From the NCBI RefSeq assembly GCF_023652955.1, contig NZ_JAKLOY010000004.1:124001-188000 (forward strand): 64,000 nt of DNA. The letters run 5' to 3'. The notes beneath the pieces were generated by a model, which did not search any database, was not told the DNA's origin, and saw only the letters and a program-made list of their open reading frames with translations. This DNA is from Geomonas sp. Red32. GTDB lineage: Bacteria > Desulfobacterota > Desulfuromonadia > Geobacterales > Geobacteraceae. The translations under genes and the position numbers were made by a program. Shown piece by piece: positions 42,336 to 51,414 of this stretch; position 1 is the first letter of the stretch; every line of letters begins with the position of its first letter.

Positions 42336-42809
42336 ATGAGAATCGATGTTACCAAGGTCGCACCGGAAGCTTTGAACGCCATGCTGGGAGTAGAGAAAGC
42401 GGTACACGCCAGCGGATTGGAGGAGTCTCTCCTCGACTTGATAAAGCTTCGCGCGTCACAGATCAATGGATGTGCCTACTGCATCGACATGCATACCAAG
42501 GATGCGCGCGCCAGGGGTGAGACGGAACAGCGGATCTATGAGCTCGATGCCTGGAGAGAGACCCCCTTTTACAGTGCGCGAGAGCGTGCGGCATTGGCCT
42601 GGACCGAAGTGGTGACCGTACTCACGAACGGCCATGTGCCTGACGATGTGTACGAGGAGGCGCGGACGGCATTCAGCGATCGGGAACTGGCCTTCATTAC
42701 CCTGGCCATCGCCGCCATCAACAGCTGGAACCGCCTGGCGATCGCTTTTCGTGCGGAACCCGGGACCTATCAGCCCCAACACGACCCGATTAAAGCCAAC
42801 GCCGCCTGA
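42336..42809 (+). CDS. AhpD-like carboxymuconolactone decarboxylase family protein
   Basis: A 157-residue protein with the alkylhydroperoxidase core: LLDLIKLRASQINGCAYCIDMHTKDARARGE, where the CxxC pair and the His two residues later form the redox site, then LAWTEVVTVL and FITLAIAAINSWNRLA. Such proteins act as peroxidases or reductants. The ATG at 42336 follows AAAGGAG, so the longer reading from 42246 is rejected. A SnoaL-like gene follows after 80 bases. Confidence 0.9.
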   Translation: MRIDVTKVAPEALNAMLGVEKAVHASGLEESLLDLIKLRASQINGCAYCIDMHTKDARARGETEQRIYELDAWRETPFYSARERAALAWTEVVTVLTNGHVPDDVYEEARTAFSDRELAFITLAIAAINSWNRLAIAFRAEPGTYQPQHDPIKANAA

Positions 42810-42889
42810 ACAAACATGAGCCCTCCAAACCGGCGAGGGGGTCAAACCGGCGAGGGGGGCAGGCACGTTTTAATGATGGAGGAGAAGCT

Positions 42890-43369
42890 ATGCAGAGGCT
42901 GGAACAGACACCGGTGACGGGGCGGGAGGATAAAGCGGGACTCTCTCCCGAGTTGGCGGCCTTGTCCGGGTTCTACGAGGCGCTCAACGGACGGGACATC
43001 GAGAAGATGGCCCTAAACTGGCTGCAGAGCGACGAGGCGGCGATGGACAATCCGCTCGGCGGGATCAAACGGGGATGGGAGGAGATTAAGTCCGTTTACC
43101 AGCGGCTTTTCGCCAGCCCATCTGAGTATTGGTTCGAATTCTACGACTACACCCTGCACCTCGACGGCAACGTTTTCTACGTAGTGGGCCGGGAGCGCGG
43201 AGAGTTCAAGATGGCCGGCACCGTCCTCACCATGGCGATCAGGACCACCCGGATCTTCACCCTCCGCGACGGCCGGTGGCAACAGGTCCACCACCACGGC
43301 TCGATCGAGGACCCGGATCTGCTGGCCCGGTACCAAGCCGCGGTCACCGGCAGCGCGCCTCCCCGGTAA
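42890..43369 (+). CDS. SnoaL-like / NTF2-fold protein
   Basis: A 159-residue protein with the cone-shaped NTF2-like pattern: LSGFYEALNGRDIEKMALNW, NPLGGIKRGWEEIKSVYQRL, then strands ending FTLRDGRWQQVHHHGSIEDP. The double His near the end is common in this group. The ligand is unknown. GGAGGAG lies upstream. It may be co-transcribed with the AhpD-like gene. Confidence 0.85.
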   Translation: MQRLEQTPVTGREDKAGLSPELAALSGFYEALNGRDIEKMALNWLQSDEAAMDNPLGGIKRGWEEIKSVYQRLFASPSEYWFEFYDYTLHLDGNVFYVVGRERGEFKMAGTVLTMAIRTTRIFTLRDGRWQQVHHHGSIEDPDLLARYQAAVTGSAPPR

Positions 43370-43562
43370 CGAACCGTCGAGCTCACCGTTGGGGCGGGGG
43401 GGCAGAGGGCTCCCCACCCTACGGTGCTCCCTTGATCAGACGGCTTCGAAGCTTCCCAAAGGAGCCCCCATCTTCCTTCGCCCCCGATTCCCGGAGCCTT
43501 CCCCCCGATTCCCGGAGCCTTCGCCCCCCTAAAGCCAACGGCTCCCCCCTATTCCCGGCCTC
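43370..43562. other. Intergenic stretch with short direct repeats
   Basis: The sequence GATTCCCGGAGCCTTC is present twice near 43487-43525, with related pieces around it. No gene or clear terminator is seen between the convergent SnoaL-like and nadE genes. Confidence 0.5.
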
Positions 43563-45314
43563 TTACCTTCCTTTGCCGGGGAGTTCCCTTCCGACTACCT
43601 CCTGAATGAAACGGTCGTCAACGTACCGCGCGGCGACCGGCACCTGCCATCCCGGGCCGAAGGAGCGCCGCTGCACCCGGATGATCGGCGCCGCCTGGTT
43701 GCGCTTGAACTGGGCCCGGTCCACCAGCCGGATCGCCCTCTCCAGCGCCGCAGTCGGCGTCCCCGCCAGCTTGCCCAGACACTCCTCCCGCTCCTCGTCC
43801 TCGAGCAGGTCGTGCTCGATGAAGAGCATCAGCACCGGGTCGAGGATCTCATACGGCAACAGGGAGTCCGAATCCTTCTGCCCTTCCGATAGCTCGGCGG
43901 ACGGCTCCTTGGTGAAGATCTCCTCCGGGATGCACCGTTCGGGACGCAGCCGGTTGTGGAGCCTCCCGATCTCGTACACCTGGGTCTTGTAGATGTCGCC
44001 CAGGACGTTCAGCCCTCCGCACATGTCGCCGTACAGGGTGCAGTACCCTTCACACACCTCGCTCTTGTTGCCGGTGGAGAGGGCGAGGACGCCGGGACGG
44101 TCGTTGGAGAAGGCCATCACCTTCCCTCCCCGGATACGCGCCTGCCGGTTCTCCCTGGTCAGGCGCTCCGGCTCCTTGCCATACACGGCGCGGTAGTTCT
44201 CCAGCCAGAGTTCGTACTCTTTCGTGATGGGATCGGAATAGAGCGGGATCCCGAGATTGGCGCAAAGGGCCTCGGAATCGCGGACGCTTCCCGCCGAGGA
44301 GAAGAGTTCGTTGGGCATGGTGATCGCGAAGACGTTCTCCGGCCCGAGCGCCTCAACCGCGAGGGCCAGGGTCACCGCGCTGTCGACGCCGCCCGACGAT
44401 CCCACCACGGCGCCGGTGAAGCCGCACTTCCCCACGTAATCCCTGATCCCGACGATGCTCTGCCGGTAGATGAGCTCGATGTCGTCCATCGGCTGCGGGT
44501 TGGCCGTCAACTGGCCGGCGGCAACGGAGGCGGCCACCGGTGCGATGGCGCCCGATTCCCCCACTTCAATGACCGCCAGCGCTTCCTCGAAGGAGGGGAG
44601 CCCGTAGCCGATGCCGCCCGACCGTTCGGCGACGAAGCTCGCGCCGTCGAACACGATATCGTCGTAGCCGCCAACCTGGTTCACATAGACGACCGGGCAG
44701 CCGCACCTCCTGGCGGCGGCGCCGATCACCTGGTGACGCTTGAGCTGTTTCCTCACGTTGCTCGGGCTGGCATTGATGCTGACCACCAGGTCGAGCCGTT
44801 CCCGCTCGAGGTGGGAAACCGGGTCCACCTGGTAGAGCGGGATGTCGGCGGCGTTCCAGGCATCCTCGCAGATCAGGAAGCCGATGCGCTGGCCACGGAA
44901 GGTGACCAGCCCGGGGCGGTTGCCCGGTTCGAAGTGCCGCGGCTCGTTGAAAATGTCGTAATCGCACAGGAGGTGCTTGTGGTAGGTGTAGCTTCTCGCC
45001 CCGTTCTCGATGAGAGAGAGGCTGTTGAAGAAAGGCTTCCCCGCGAAGGGGTTGCGGGAGATGTGCCCCACCACCACGCCGGCGCGCATGCCGGCCGTCG
45101 CCTGCTGCAAAAGGAGGAGCTGTTCGTCCTGCGCATCGACGAATCCGGCCCTGGTGATGTAGTCGTACGGATAGTAGCCGGTCGCGGCAAGCTCGCTGAA
45201 GACGATAAGGTCCACCTCGTTGCCGTGACGCCTGACCAGTTCGATCATCTTTCCCACGTTGCCGGGGAGATCCCCCACCAGGTAATTGAGCTGCGCCATC
45301 ATGATCTTCAGCAT
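43563..45314 (-). CDS. nadE: Glutamine-dependent NAD+ synthetase
   Basis: A 583-residue two-domain enzyme. The N-terminal nitrilase-type glutaminase (about 1-260) has the Glu in FSELAATGYYP, the Lys region HKHLLCDYD and the Cys in GFLICEDAW. The C-terminal synthetase has the pyrophosphatase loop VGSSGGVDSAVTLALA, LSTGNKSEVCEGYCTLYGD and GGLNVLGDIYKTQVYEI. It makes NAD from deamido-NAD. It lies 16 bases after pncB in a pncA-pncB-nadE salvage operon, opposite nrtR. Confidence 0.95.
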   Translation of the reverse strand: MLKIMMAQLNYLVGDLPGNVGKMIELVRRHGNEVDLIVFSELAATGYYPYDYITRAGFVDAQDEQLLLLQQATAGMRAGVVVGHISRNPFAGKPFFNSLSLIENGARSYTYHKHLLCDYDIFNEPRHFEPGNRPGLVTFRGQRIGFLICEDAWNAADIPLYQVDPVSHLERERLDLVVSINASPSNVRKQLKRHQVIGAAARRCGCPVVYVNQVGGYDDIVFDGASFVAERSGGIGYGLPSFEEALAVIEVGESGAIAPVAASVAAGQLTANPQPMDDIELIYRQSIVGIRDYVGKCGFTGAVVGSSGGVDSAVTLALAVEALGPENVFAITMPNELFSSAGSVRDSEALCANLGIPLYSDPITKEYELWLENYRAVYGKEPERLTRENRQARIRGGKVMAFSNDRPGVLALSTGNKSEVCEGYCTLYGDMCGGLNVLGDIYKTQVYEIGRLHNRLRPERCIPEEIFTKEPSAELSEGQKDSDSLLPYEILDPVLMLFIEHDLLEDEEREECLGKLAGTPTAALERAIRLVDRAQFKRNQAAPIIRVQRRSFGPGWQVPVAARYVDDRFIQEVVGRELPGKGR

Positions 45315-45330
45315 GATCGTCCCTCCTTGT

Positions 45331-46521
45331 CTAAGCGACCGCTTCCGCAGGAATCTGGAACACCTGCATCAGGTAACGCAGGAAGTCCGGGTTGTCGCAC
45401 ATCCCCTTGCCGGGGGAGTCCGAGATCTTCGCGACCGGCTGGTCGTTGCAGTCGACCATCTTCATCACCATGTTCAGCGCCGGCCGCCCGAAATCGTTGG
45501 TCAGGTGAGTCCCGATACCGAACACCGGCCGTACCGCGTGACGCACCAGGCGGTGCAGGGCCAGCGCGCTGACCAGCGTGAGGCCATCGCTGTAGACCGC
45601 GCTCTTGGTGGCGGGATCGATGCGCAACTGCTGCAGCCGCTCGACCAGCTTCCAGGTCCACTTGACCGGCTGCCCGGAATCGTGACGGAAACCGTCGAGA
45701 AGCTTGGCGAAGTAGAGGTCGAGGTCGCGCAGGAAGGCATCCATCCCGACGACGTCGGTCAACGCGATGCCGAGATCCCCCCGGAACTCCTTCACCCAGG
45801 TTTCCAGGGCGGCCTTCTGGCTGTCCACCAGGCGCGGCCCCAGGGCCTGGAACGCCTGCAGGTATTCGTGCGCCATGGTGCCGATCGGGGTGAGGCCGTA
45901 CTTCATGGCAAGCGCCATGTTGCTCGTGCCGCTGAAATTCTCCGGGAGCGCCTCGGCCTGTCTCATCACCGTGTAGTCGTGCCACTCTCTGCTCTCGCGG
46001 CGCCGGCCGCCGAAGTCGGCGTAGCGGAACCCCTCCTCGCCAGAGCCGCGCACCATGGCGATCTTCTCCTCCAGACGGCGCTTCGCCTCCGCGTAGTTTT
46101 CGCCGGGGTAGGTGCGCCTGGTGAAAACCTCCTGCACGATGGGGAGGACGTAGAGCTCGAAGGGCATGGCGTGGACGATGGCCCCCTGCACCTCGATGAC
46201 CAGCTCGCCGTCGCGCCCCTCGATCAGCACGTTCCTGCTGTCGAGGCGGAAGATGCGCAGGAAATCGAGGTAATCCCCGGCCAGCGAAGGGATCTTGGCG
46301 AGGTAGTCGAGCTCGTCGCGGGTAAAGGTGAGGGAATCGAGGTGCCTCACCTGTTCGCGGATCTCGTCGGCAAACCGGCCGAGATCTACCCCGCGGGTGC
46401 GGCACTTGAAGCGATAGCGGGCATGGGCGCCGGGATAGTGGTGAAGGAAGGTCTTCTGCATGGAGAGCTTGTAGCGGTCCGTGTCCATGAGCGTCGTGAT
46501 GATCGGCTTGTCCTGTTTCAT
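45331..46521 (-). CDS. pncB: Nicotinate phosphoribosyltransferase
   Basis: A 396-residue protein with LMDTDRYKLSMQKTFLHHYP at the start, SGTSNMALAMKYGLTPIGTMAHE with the His that is phosphorylated in this family, DGFRHDSGQPVKW and FGIGTHLTND. It converts nicotinate to nicotinate mononucleotide. The ATG at 46521 has GGAGG upstream; the longer frame is rejected. Middle gene of the salvage operon, 14 bases after pncA. Confidence 0.95.
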   Translation of the reverse strand: MKQDKPIITTLMDTDRYKLSMQKTFLHHYPGAHARYRFKCRTRGVDLGRFADEIREQVRHLDSLTFTRDELDYLAKIPSLAGDYLDFLRIFRLDSRNVLIEGRDGELVIEVQGAIVHAMPFELYVLPIVQEVFTRRTYPGENYAEAKRRLEEKIAMVRGSGEEGFRYADFGGRRRESREWHDYTVMRQAEALPENFSGTSNMALAMKYGLTPIGTMAHEYLQAFQALGPRLVDSQKAALETWVKEFRGDLGIALTDVVGMDAFLRDLDLYFAKLLDGFRHDSGQPVKWTWKLVERLQQLRIDPATKSAVYSDGLTLVSALALHRLVRHAVRPVFGIGTHLTNDFGRPALNMVMKMVDCNDQPVAKISDSPGKGMCDNPDFLRYLMQVFQIPAEAVA

Positions 46522-46535
46522 GTCCCCACCTCCTG

Positions 46536-47156
46536 TTACAGCGAATCCACCACTTCGATGCCGGCGCCCCTCATCTCCCGTATCGCCGCGTCGACGGTAG
46601 CTTCCGCGATCCCCCGGCACGCCTCCAGGTTGACGACCACCTCGAACCCCGCCTTCCGCAGCTGCAGCGCCGTGTTCTTCACGCAGTAATCGGTGGCCAG
46701 CCCTCCCACGAGGACCGTCCGGATGCCGTTGAGCTTCAGGTATTCGATGACGCCGGTGCTCTGGCGGCCGGAGAGATCGTGGTAGCAGGCGCCGTAGGGG
46801 TGCATGTCCGGCTCCACTCCCTTTTGCACGAAGAAGTCGTACCGGGCGGGGTGCGGCAGCCCGTCGATCAGCTCGTGCCCCCTGGTTCCGGCGACACAGT
46901 GCATGTTCCAGCGGATGTCGACGTTTTCACCGGCGACCGGCGAGAAGGGAGGTTTCCCCTCCTCCACCTTCCAGACCGCGTTAAGCGGGTGGGCATCCTT
47001 CGATCCGACCCGCAGCCTGGCCAGCGAAGCCTGCCGGTTGAGGGGATCCGCCAGGGTCTCGCCACCGGCAACCGGCAGCTCCTCCGGGCAAAGCGGGGTA
47101 AATCCCTTCTGCACATCCACGTCAAAGCTTGCCGTCGTTTCCCTGTCGAGTTTCAT
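46536..47156 (-). CDS. pncA: Nicotinamidase
   Basis: A 206-residue isochorismatase-fold hydrolase. The catalytic Asp is in SFDVDVQKGF, the Lys in FFVQKGVEPDMHPYGA, and the Cys in GLATDYCVKNTALQ; metal-binding residues lie in VGSKDAHPLNAVW. It turns nicotinamide into nicotinate. The ATG at 47156 follows GAGGAGG. First gene of pncA-pncB-nadE and divergent from nrtR; the 197-base gap contains two palindromes. Confidence 0.92.
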   Translation of the reverse strand: MKLDRETTASFDVDVQKGFTPLCPEELPVAGGETLADPLNRQASLARLRVGSKDAHPLNAVWKVEEGKPPFSPVAGENVDIRWNMHCVAGTRGHELIDGLPHPARYDFFVQKGVEPDMHPYGACYHDLSGRQSTGVIEYLKLNGIRTVLVGGLATDYCVKNTALQLRKAGFEVVVNLEACRGIAEATVDAAIREMRGAGIEVVDSL

Positions 47157-47207
47157 GGCGCCCTCCTCGTTCAAGTGTCTTTGAGCCACTTATAATATCA
47201 ATACCGG

Positions 47208-47216
47208 TGACAGTCA
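47208..47216. promoter_or_regulatory. Candidate NrtR operator, pncA side
   Basis: TGACAGTCA is a short perfect palindrome about 50 bases before the pncA ATG, related to the longer one at 47284. Candidate only. Confidence 0.4.
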
Positions 47217-47283
47217 ACATATTTTTTTAATAATCAAAGGAGATAGCTTCGTTTTGTCCGCACGCATTTTTACTATTGACAAT

Positions 47284-47298
47284 ATGTCACTGTGACAT
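47284..47298. promoter_or_regulatory. Candidate NrtR operator, nrtR side
   Basis: ATGTCACTGTGACAT is a perfect palindrome of 7-base arms around one base, 56 bases before the nrtR ATG in the divergent region. NrtR is known to bind palindromes upstream of NAD genes and of itself. Confidence 0.55.
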
Positions 47299-47353
47299 TA
47301 TTGTTGTGACAAACGGAAGGGAACGTCGAGCGGACGAACCCCAGGGAGGGACC

Positions 47354-48055
47354 ATGGAAGAAAGGCACGCGATTCAGACCTCCGTCGACCCGGTGATCTT
47401 CACCGTGTTCGACGGGCAACTGCACACCCTGGTGGTGAAGCGGACCATCGAGCCGTACAAGGGATGCTGGTCCCTTCCCGGAGGGCTGGTGGATACCGAG
47501 CAGGACCTGGATCTTCATTCGGCGGCCCTGCGCAAGCTCAAGGAAAAGACCAACGTGGCCGCCCCCTACCTCGAACAGGTGGAAACGGTGGGGAGCGCCA
47601 GCCGGGACCCGCGCGGGTGGTCGGTCACCGTGGTCTACTACGCCCTGATGCCGCGGCCGGAGATCGCCCTCGCCGCCACCCACGGCGCCTCGGAGGTGCG
47701 CTGGGAGCCGGTGACCGACGGAACGGCCGCCATTCCCCTCGCCTTCGATCACGAAAAGCTGGTGCGGCTTGCCCTTGAGCGACTGCGCGCGAAGGTCGGC
47801 TACACCTCGGTGGCCGTGCATCTGTTGCCGGAGCCTTTCACCTTCCTCGACATCCAGCACATCCACGAGGTCATCCTCGGGAGGAAGGTCGAGAAGAAAT
47901 CGCTGATGCGGCGCTATCTGGGGTCCGGCGTCATCGAGGAGGCCCAGGGGGCGCGGAAAGAGGGGCGGATGAGGCCGGCACAGCTCTACCGGCTGAAGGA
48001 TAGACGCACCATCCACTACTTCACGAGGACCATGGAAGGCCCGCGGGAGGAGTGA
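47354..48055 (+). CDS. nrtR: NrtR-family Nudix-like transcriptional regulator
   Basis: A 233-residue protein. Residues about 8-150 are a Nudix-like domain (CWSLPGGLVDTEQDLD, then AALRKLKEKTNV); the catalytic REUxEE motif is changed to RKLKEK, fitting a ligand-binding rather than hydrolysing role. A winged-helix domain follows (FTFLDIQHIHEVILGRKVEK, then RRYLGSGVIEEAQG). NrtR represses NAD genes and is released by ADP-ribose. The ATG at 47354 has GGGAGGG upstream. It is divergent from pncA-pncB-nadE and starts a four-gene run. Confidence 0.92.
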   Translation: MEERHAIQTSVDPVIFTVFDGQLHTLVVKRTIEPYKGCWSLPGGLVDTEQDLDLHSAALRKLKEKTNVAAPYLEQVETVGSASRDPRGWSVTVVYYALMPRPEIALAATHGASEVRWEPVTDGTAAIPLAFDHEKLVRLALERLRAKVGYTSVAVHLLPEPFTFLDIQHIHEVILGRKVEKKSLMRRYLGSGVIEEAQGARKEGRMRPAQLYRLKDRRTIHYFTRTMEGPREE

Positions 48056-48075
48056 CGGGTTGGAAGGAGGAGGCC

Positions 48076-49140
48076 ATGGAAGATCGTCTGGACAGGTTAT
48101 CGGCACTGGCGGCGGCACAGCTCCTCGCCATCGGCAAACCGGAAAGGCTCTTCTCGCCGGACGAGGAGGCGCTGAAACGGGAATACCGGCACCTCGCCTT
48201 CGCCTGGCACCCCGACCGCAACCGCCATCCGATGGCGCCGGAGGTACTCCAGCACATTAACGAGCTGCACCGCGCGGCGCTCGCGAAGCTCGCCAACGGC
48301 AGCTGGGAGGGGCGCGGGTCGATGATGCTCTCCTCCAAGTTAGGCGAGAGGTTCCGGCTCAATTTCCAGAGGCGCCGCCCCTTCGAGCTGGGCGAGATGC
48401 TGGTCGCCGATTCCATGGTGGCCTTCCTCGTCGACGGCACCCACCGGCCGTTCTTCGACAACGCCGTCCGCACCGTTACCAGCTTCCGCTATGCCTCGGA
48501 ATCCATGGAAAAGGAGGTATCGCGCTATCTCCCCACCCTTTTGAGGTCCTTCGAGACGGAGGATGGCCGGCTGGTGATGGTGCTCAAGAAGAGCCCGGAA
48601 CTGCTGCTTCTCGCGGACGTTGTCGAACACTACCGCGAAACCGGCCAGCCGGACCAGTGGCCGCGCCATGTGGCCTGGATACAGAGCACGCTCCATAACC
48701 TCTGCTGCTATCTCGAGTGGGCCGGGATCACCCACAACGACCTGTCGCCGCATACCTACTTTATCTCCCCGCTGAACCACAGCGGCGCGCTGCTGGGGGG
48801 ATGGTGGTACGCGGCACGTCAAGGGGAGAAGCTCCTGGGGGTTCCGGCGCGGAGCTACGAATTGATGCCTTTGGAGGTGAAGGAAATGCAGCTCGCGGAC
48901 CCGCGGGTAGACCTGGAGTCGGTCCGCTGCCTCGGCCGCGAGGCTTTGGGGGACCCCTCGGGAATGAACCTCCTCCGCACCCGCCCGGCTCCGGAACCGA
49001 TGCTGGACTGGCTCCGGCACCCCACGACCGGGAGTGCTATCGAAGATTACCGGCTGTGGCGGGAGGAGGTCCTGGTCGAGAGCTTCGGAGCGAGGAAGTT
49101 CGTGGAGATGCGCCTTACCGCAGATGACCTGTATGTCTGA
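48076..49140 (+). CDS. J-domain protein fused to a degenerate kinase-like domain
   Basis: A 354-residue protein. A DnaJ-type J domain lies at about 24-75 with the HPD motif (AFAWHPDRNRHP). From about 90 to 330 the pattern resembles a protein-kinase fold: the Lys in MVLKKSPELLL, and ITHNDLSPHTYFI, like the catalytic loop HxDLxxxN but with His in place of Asn; the DFG-like position reads GGWWY. This suggests a pseudokinase. GGAAGGAGG precedes the ATG. It lies 20 bases after nrtR, so it is probably controlled together with NAD genes. Confidence 0.75.
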   Translation: MEDRLDRLSALAAAQLLAIGKPERLFSPDEEALKREYRHLAFAWHPDRNRHPMAPEVLQHINELHRAALAKLANGSWEGRGSMMLSSKLGERFRLNFQRRRPFELGEMLVADSMVAFLVDGTHRPFFDNAVRTVTSFRYASESMEKEVSRYLPTLLRSFETEDGRLVMVLKKSPELLLLADVVEHYRETGQPDQWPRHVAWIQSTLHNLCCYLEWAGITHNDLSPHTYFISPLNHSGALLGGWWYAARQGEKLLGVPARSYELMPLEVKEMQLADPRVDLESVRCLGREALGDPSGMNLLRTRPAPEPMLDWLRHPTTGSAIEDYRLWREEVLVESFGARKFVEMRLTADDLYV

Positions 49141-49232
49141 GTGACCATCCCCCATCCGGCGGCATCGCTTGCCCGCCGGAGGGACTGACCAAGGCTTCCG
49201 GTGCGGCCGGAACGCCTGAAAAGGAGGACGCC

Positions 49233-50162
49233 ATGGGAACGGGACGATTCACCGACGCCGATTGGGACAGGTACACCACCACGCACATCAGGGGGAGATC
49301 AACCTCCACGGTCTTCAGCTCAAGGTCGCTGCATCCGGCCCTGAATCCGCACGGGGTCGGCATGCGGGAATCCCGCGACTCTGCCGACAACCCTAATAGC
49401 CACGCCATCATCGTCGACGTGGACGTCACCGGATCGATGGGATTTTTGGCCGACGTCATGGTCCGTCAGGGGTGCCACACGCTGGCCACCGAGATCTACG
49501 CGAGGAAGCCGGTCTCGGACCCCCACATCATGTTCATGGCCAACGGCGACGTCGAATGCGACCGCGCGCCGCTCCAGGTCACCCAGTTCGAGGCGGACAT
49601 CAGGATCGCCGAGCAGCTTCGCCAGATCTGGCTGGAGGGAGGCGGCGGAGGGAACAACCACGAAAGCTATCTCCTCCCGTGGTACTTCGCCGCCATGCAT
49701 ACCTCCATCGACTGTTTCGAGAAGCGCGGCAAGAAAGGGTACCTCTTCACGGCAGGGGACGAGGAGCCGCAGATGGTGCTCCGGGCTGCGGAGATCGAGC
49801 AGGTCTTGGGGACCAGGCCGCAGGCGGACCTGACCGCTGAAGCGCTCCTTGCCGTCGTGTCGCGCTACTACCACGTCTACCACCTGATGGTCGAGGAGGG
49901 GAGCCACTTCCGCAGCTACGGAGACCGGGTGGCAAGCAAGTGGACGAGGCTCATGGGACAGCGTGCCATCCGTCTCTCCGATCACACCAAAATGGCGGAA
50001 GTGATCGTCTCCACCATCCAGGTCAACGAAGGGGCCGACCGCGACGACGTGGTCGCCTCCTGGAACGGCGACACCTCGGTAGCGGTGAGGGCCGCCTTGA
50101 AATCCCTCACCCGCCGCCAGGAGTTCGGCCTGGGAGGTCTCGTGAGGTTTTTAAGAGGGTAA
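49233..50162 (+). CDS. von Willebrand factor A-like protein
   Basis: A 309-residue protein. IIVDVDVTGSMGFLADVM at about 59-76 holds the metal-ion-dependent adhesion site DxTxS; GGGGGNNHESYLLPWYFA and KGYLFTAGDEEPQ are further parts of the vWA fold. No signal peptide or helix, so it is cytoplasmic. AAAAGGAGG precedes the ATG. Four bases separate it from the PurA-like gene. With the J-domain/kinase-like protein it may form a chaperone-type complex; that is an inference from gene order. Confidence 0.8.
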   Translation: MGTGRFTDADWDRYTTTHIRGRSTSTVFSSRSLHPALNPHGVGMRESRDSADNPNSHAIIVDVDVTGSMGFLADVMVRQGCHTLATEIYARKPVSDPHIMFMANGDVECDRAPLQVTQFEADIRIAEQLRQIWLEGGGGGNNHESYLLPWYFAAMHTSIDCFEKRGKKGYLFTAGDEEPQMVLRAAEIEQVLGTRPQADLTAEALLAVVSRYYHVYHLMVEEGSHFRSYGDRVASKWTRLMGQRAIRLSDHTKMAEVIVSTIQVNEGADRDDVVASWNGDTSVAVRAALKSLTRRQEFGLGGLVRFLRG

Positions 50163-50166
50163 CGCT

Positions 50167-51414
50167 ATGAAAACGGCCAAGGTAGTGATAGGGGCGGCGC
50201 TGGGGGACGAAGGGAAGGGTCTCATGACCGACTACTTCGCCAGCGCCTACGGAAGCGATGCGCTGGTGGTGCGTTTCAACGGCGGTGGGCAGGCCGGGCA
50301 CACGGTGACCGTGCCGTCGGGAGCCTCCCACGTGTTCGGGCACATCGGCGCCGGGACCTTCGCCGGCGCCCCTACCTACCTTAGCCGGTTTTTCGTGGTC
50401 AACCCGCTGCTGTTCTTCAAGGAGCGGGATCAGCTCCTGCGGGTCCTTCCCGGCAGCCTGCCGCCGGTGTACGCCGACCGGGACGCCCTGGTGACGACGC
50501 CCTTCGACATGCTCCTGAACCAGGCTGCGGAAACCATGCGGGGCGCGGGGAGACACGGCAGTTGCGGCGTCGGCTTTGGCGAGACCATCGAGCGCTGCCT
50601 CGACCCGCGTTACCGGACCACGGTGGCGGACCTGGAAGATCTCCCGGGCCTTCGCCGCAAGCTCATGGAGATCCGCGAGAGCTATCTGCCAAGGCGCCTC
50701 GCGGCGCTCGGTATCGGCGAGTTGGATGAGCGGTTCGGCACGCTCATCGGAAGCGGCCTCCTTGTCTCGGGCTTTCTGGAGGATGCCGAAGCCTTTGCCG
50801 GCCAGGTCGTGGTGACCGGTGCGGACCTGCTCAGGCAGCCCCGGCAGCTCGTTTTCGAGGGGGCGCAGGGGCTGCTTCTGGACGAGACGCACGAGTGGTT
50901 TCCGCACGTAACCCGTTCCCGCACCGGGCTCTACAATGCCTCCATCCTCGCGCGGGAGGCAGGCATCGAGAGCCTCGATGTCACCTACGTCAGCCGCGCC
51001 TACCTGACGCGCCACGGTGCCGGGCCGCTTCCTTTCGAGCTTCCGGGCAAGCCGTACCCAGGGATCCAGGACCGTACCAACATTCCGAACCCGCACCAGG
51101 GGACGCTGCGCTTTGCCTGGCTGAACCTCGACCTCCTGGAGCGGACCATCGCCCGCGATCTCGGGCAGTGCGAAGGGGTGGCGATACGTCCATCCCTGGC
51201 CGTCACCTGTCTCGACCAAATCGATGGGCGCCTCACCTATGTCAAAGGGGGGCAACTGAGGGTAGGCTTGCCGGATGATGTCGTGCAGATCGCCCGCTCG
51301 ACAGTCGGTTTCCCCCGCGTCTACGTCAGTGCGGGCCCGACCCGTGAAACGGTCACCTCGAGGAGTCAAAGCGTGAGGATTTGCCACGACTTGACCGTGG
51401 GCGCATCCATATAG
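50167..51414 (+). CDS. Adenylosuccinate synthetase paralogue
   Basis: A 415-residue protein of the PurA fold. The P-loop-like GAALGDEGKGLMTDYF keeps the catalytic Asp, and RFNGGGQAGHTV keeps the catalytic His, but the usual GDEGKGK Lys is Leu. VFEGAQGLLLDETHEWFPHVT matches the PurA GAQG-x-LLD motif; the C-terminal third is divergent. Normal PurA joins IMP and aspartate with GTP; position in an NrtR-led cluster suggests a different substrate, perhaps linked to NAD. The last codons (GCATCCATATAG) are the first unit of a short tandem repeat. Confidence 0.82.
   Translation: MKTAKVVIGAALGDEGKGLMTDYFASAYGSDALVVRFNGGGQAGHTVTVPSGASHVFGHIGAGTFAGAPTYLSRFFVVNPLLFFKERDQLLRVLPGSLPPVYADRDALVTTPFDMLLNQAAETMRGAGRHGSCGVGFGETIERCLDPRYRTTVADLEDLPGLRRKLMEIRESYLPRRLAALGIGELDERFGTLIGSGLLVSGFLEDAEAFAGQVVVTGADLLRQPRQLVFEGAQGLLLDETHEWFPHVTRSRTGLYNASILAREAGIESLDVTYVSRAYLTRHGAGPLPFELPGKPYPGIQDRTNIPNPHQGTLRFAWLNLDLLERTIARDLGQCEGVAIRPSLAVTCLDQIDGRLTYVKGGQLRVGLPDDVVQIARSTVGFPRVYVSAGPTRETVTSRSQSVRICHDLTVGASI

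Noticed and set aside
42246-42809. Fusion of a toxin N terminus with the AhpD-like protein
   Set aside because: A strong ribosome site and ATG at 42336 give the normal AhpD-like start; the upstream part is a toxin remnant in the same frame by chance.
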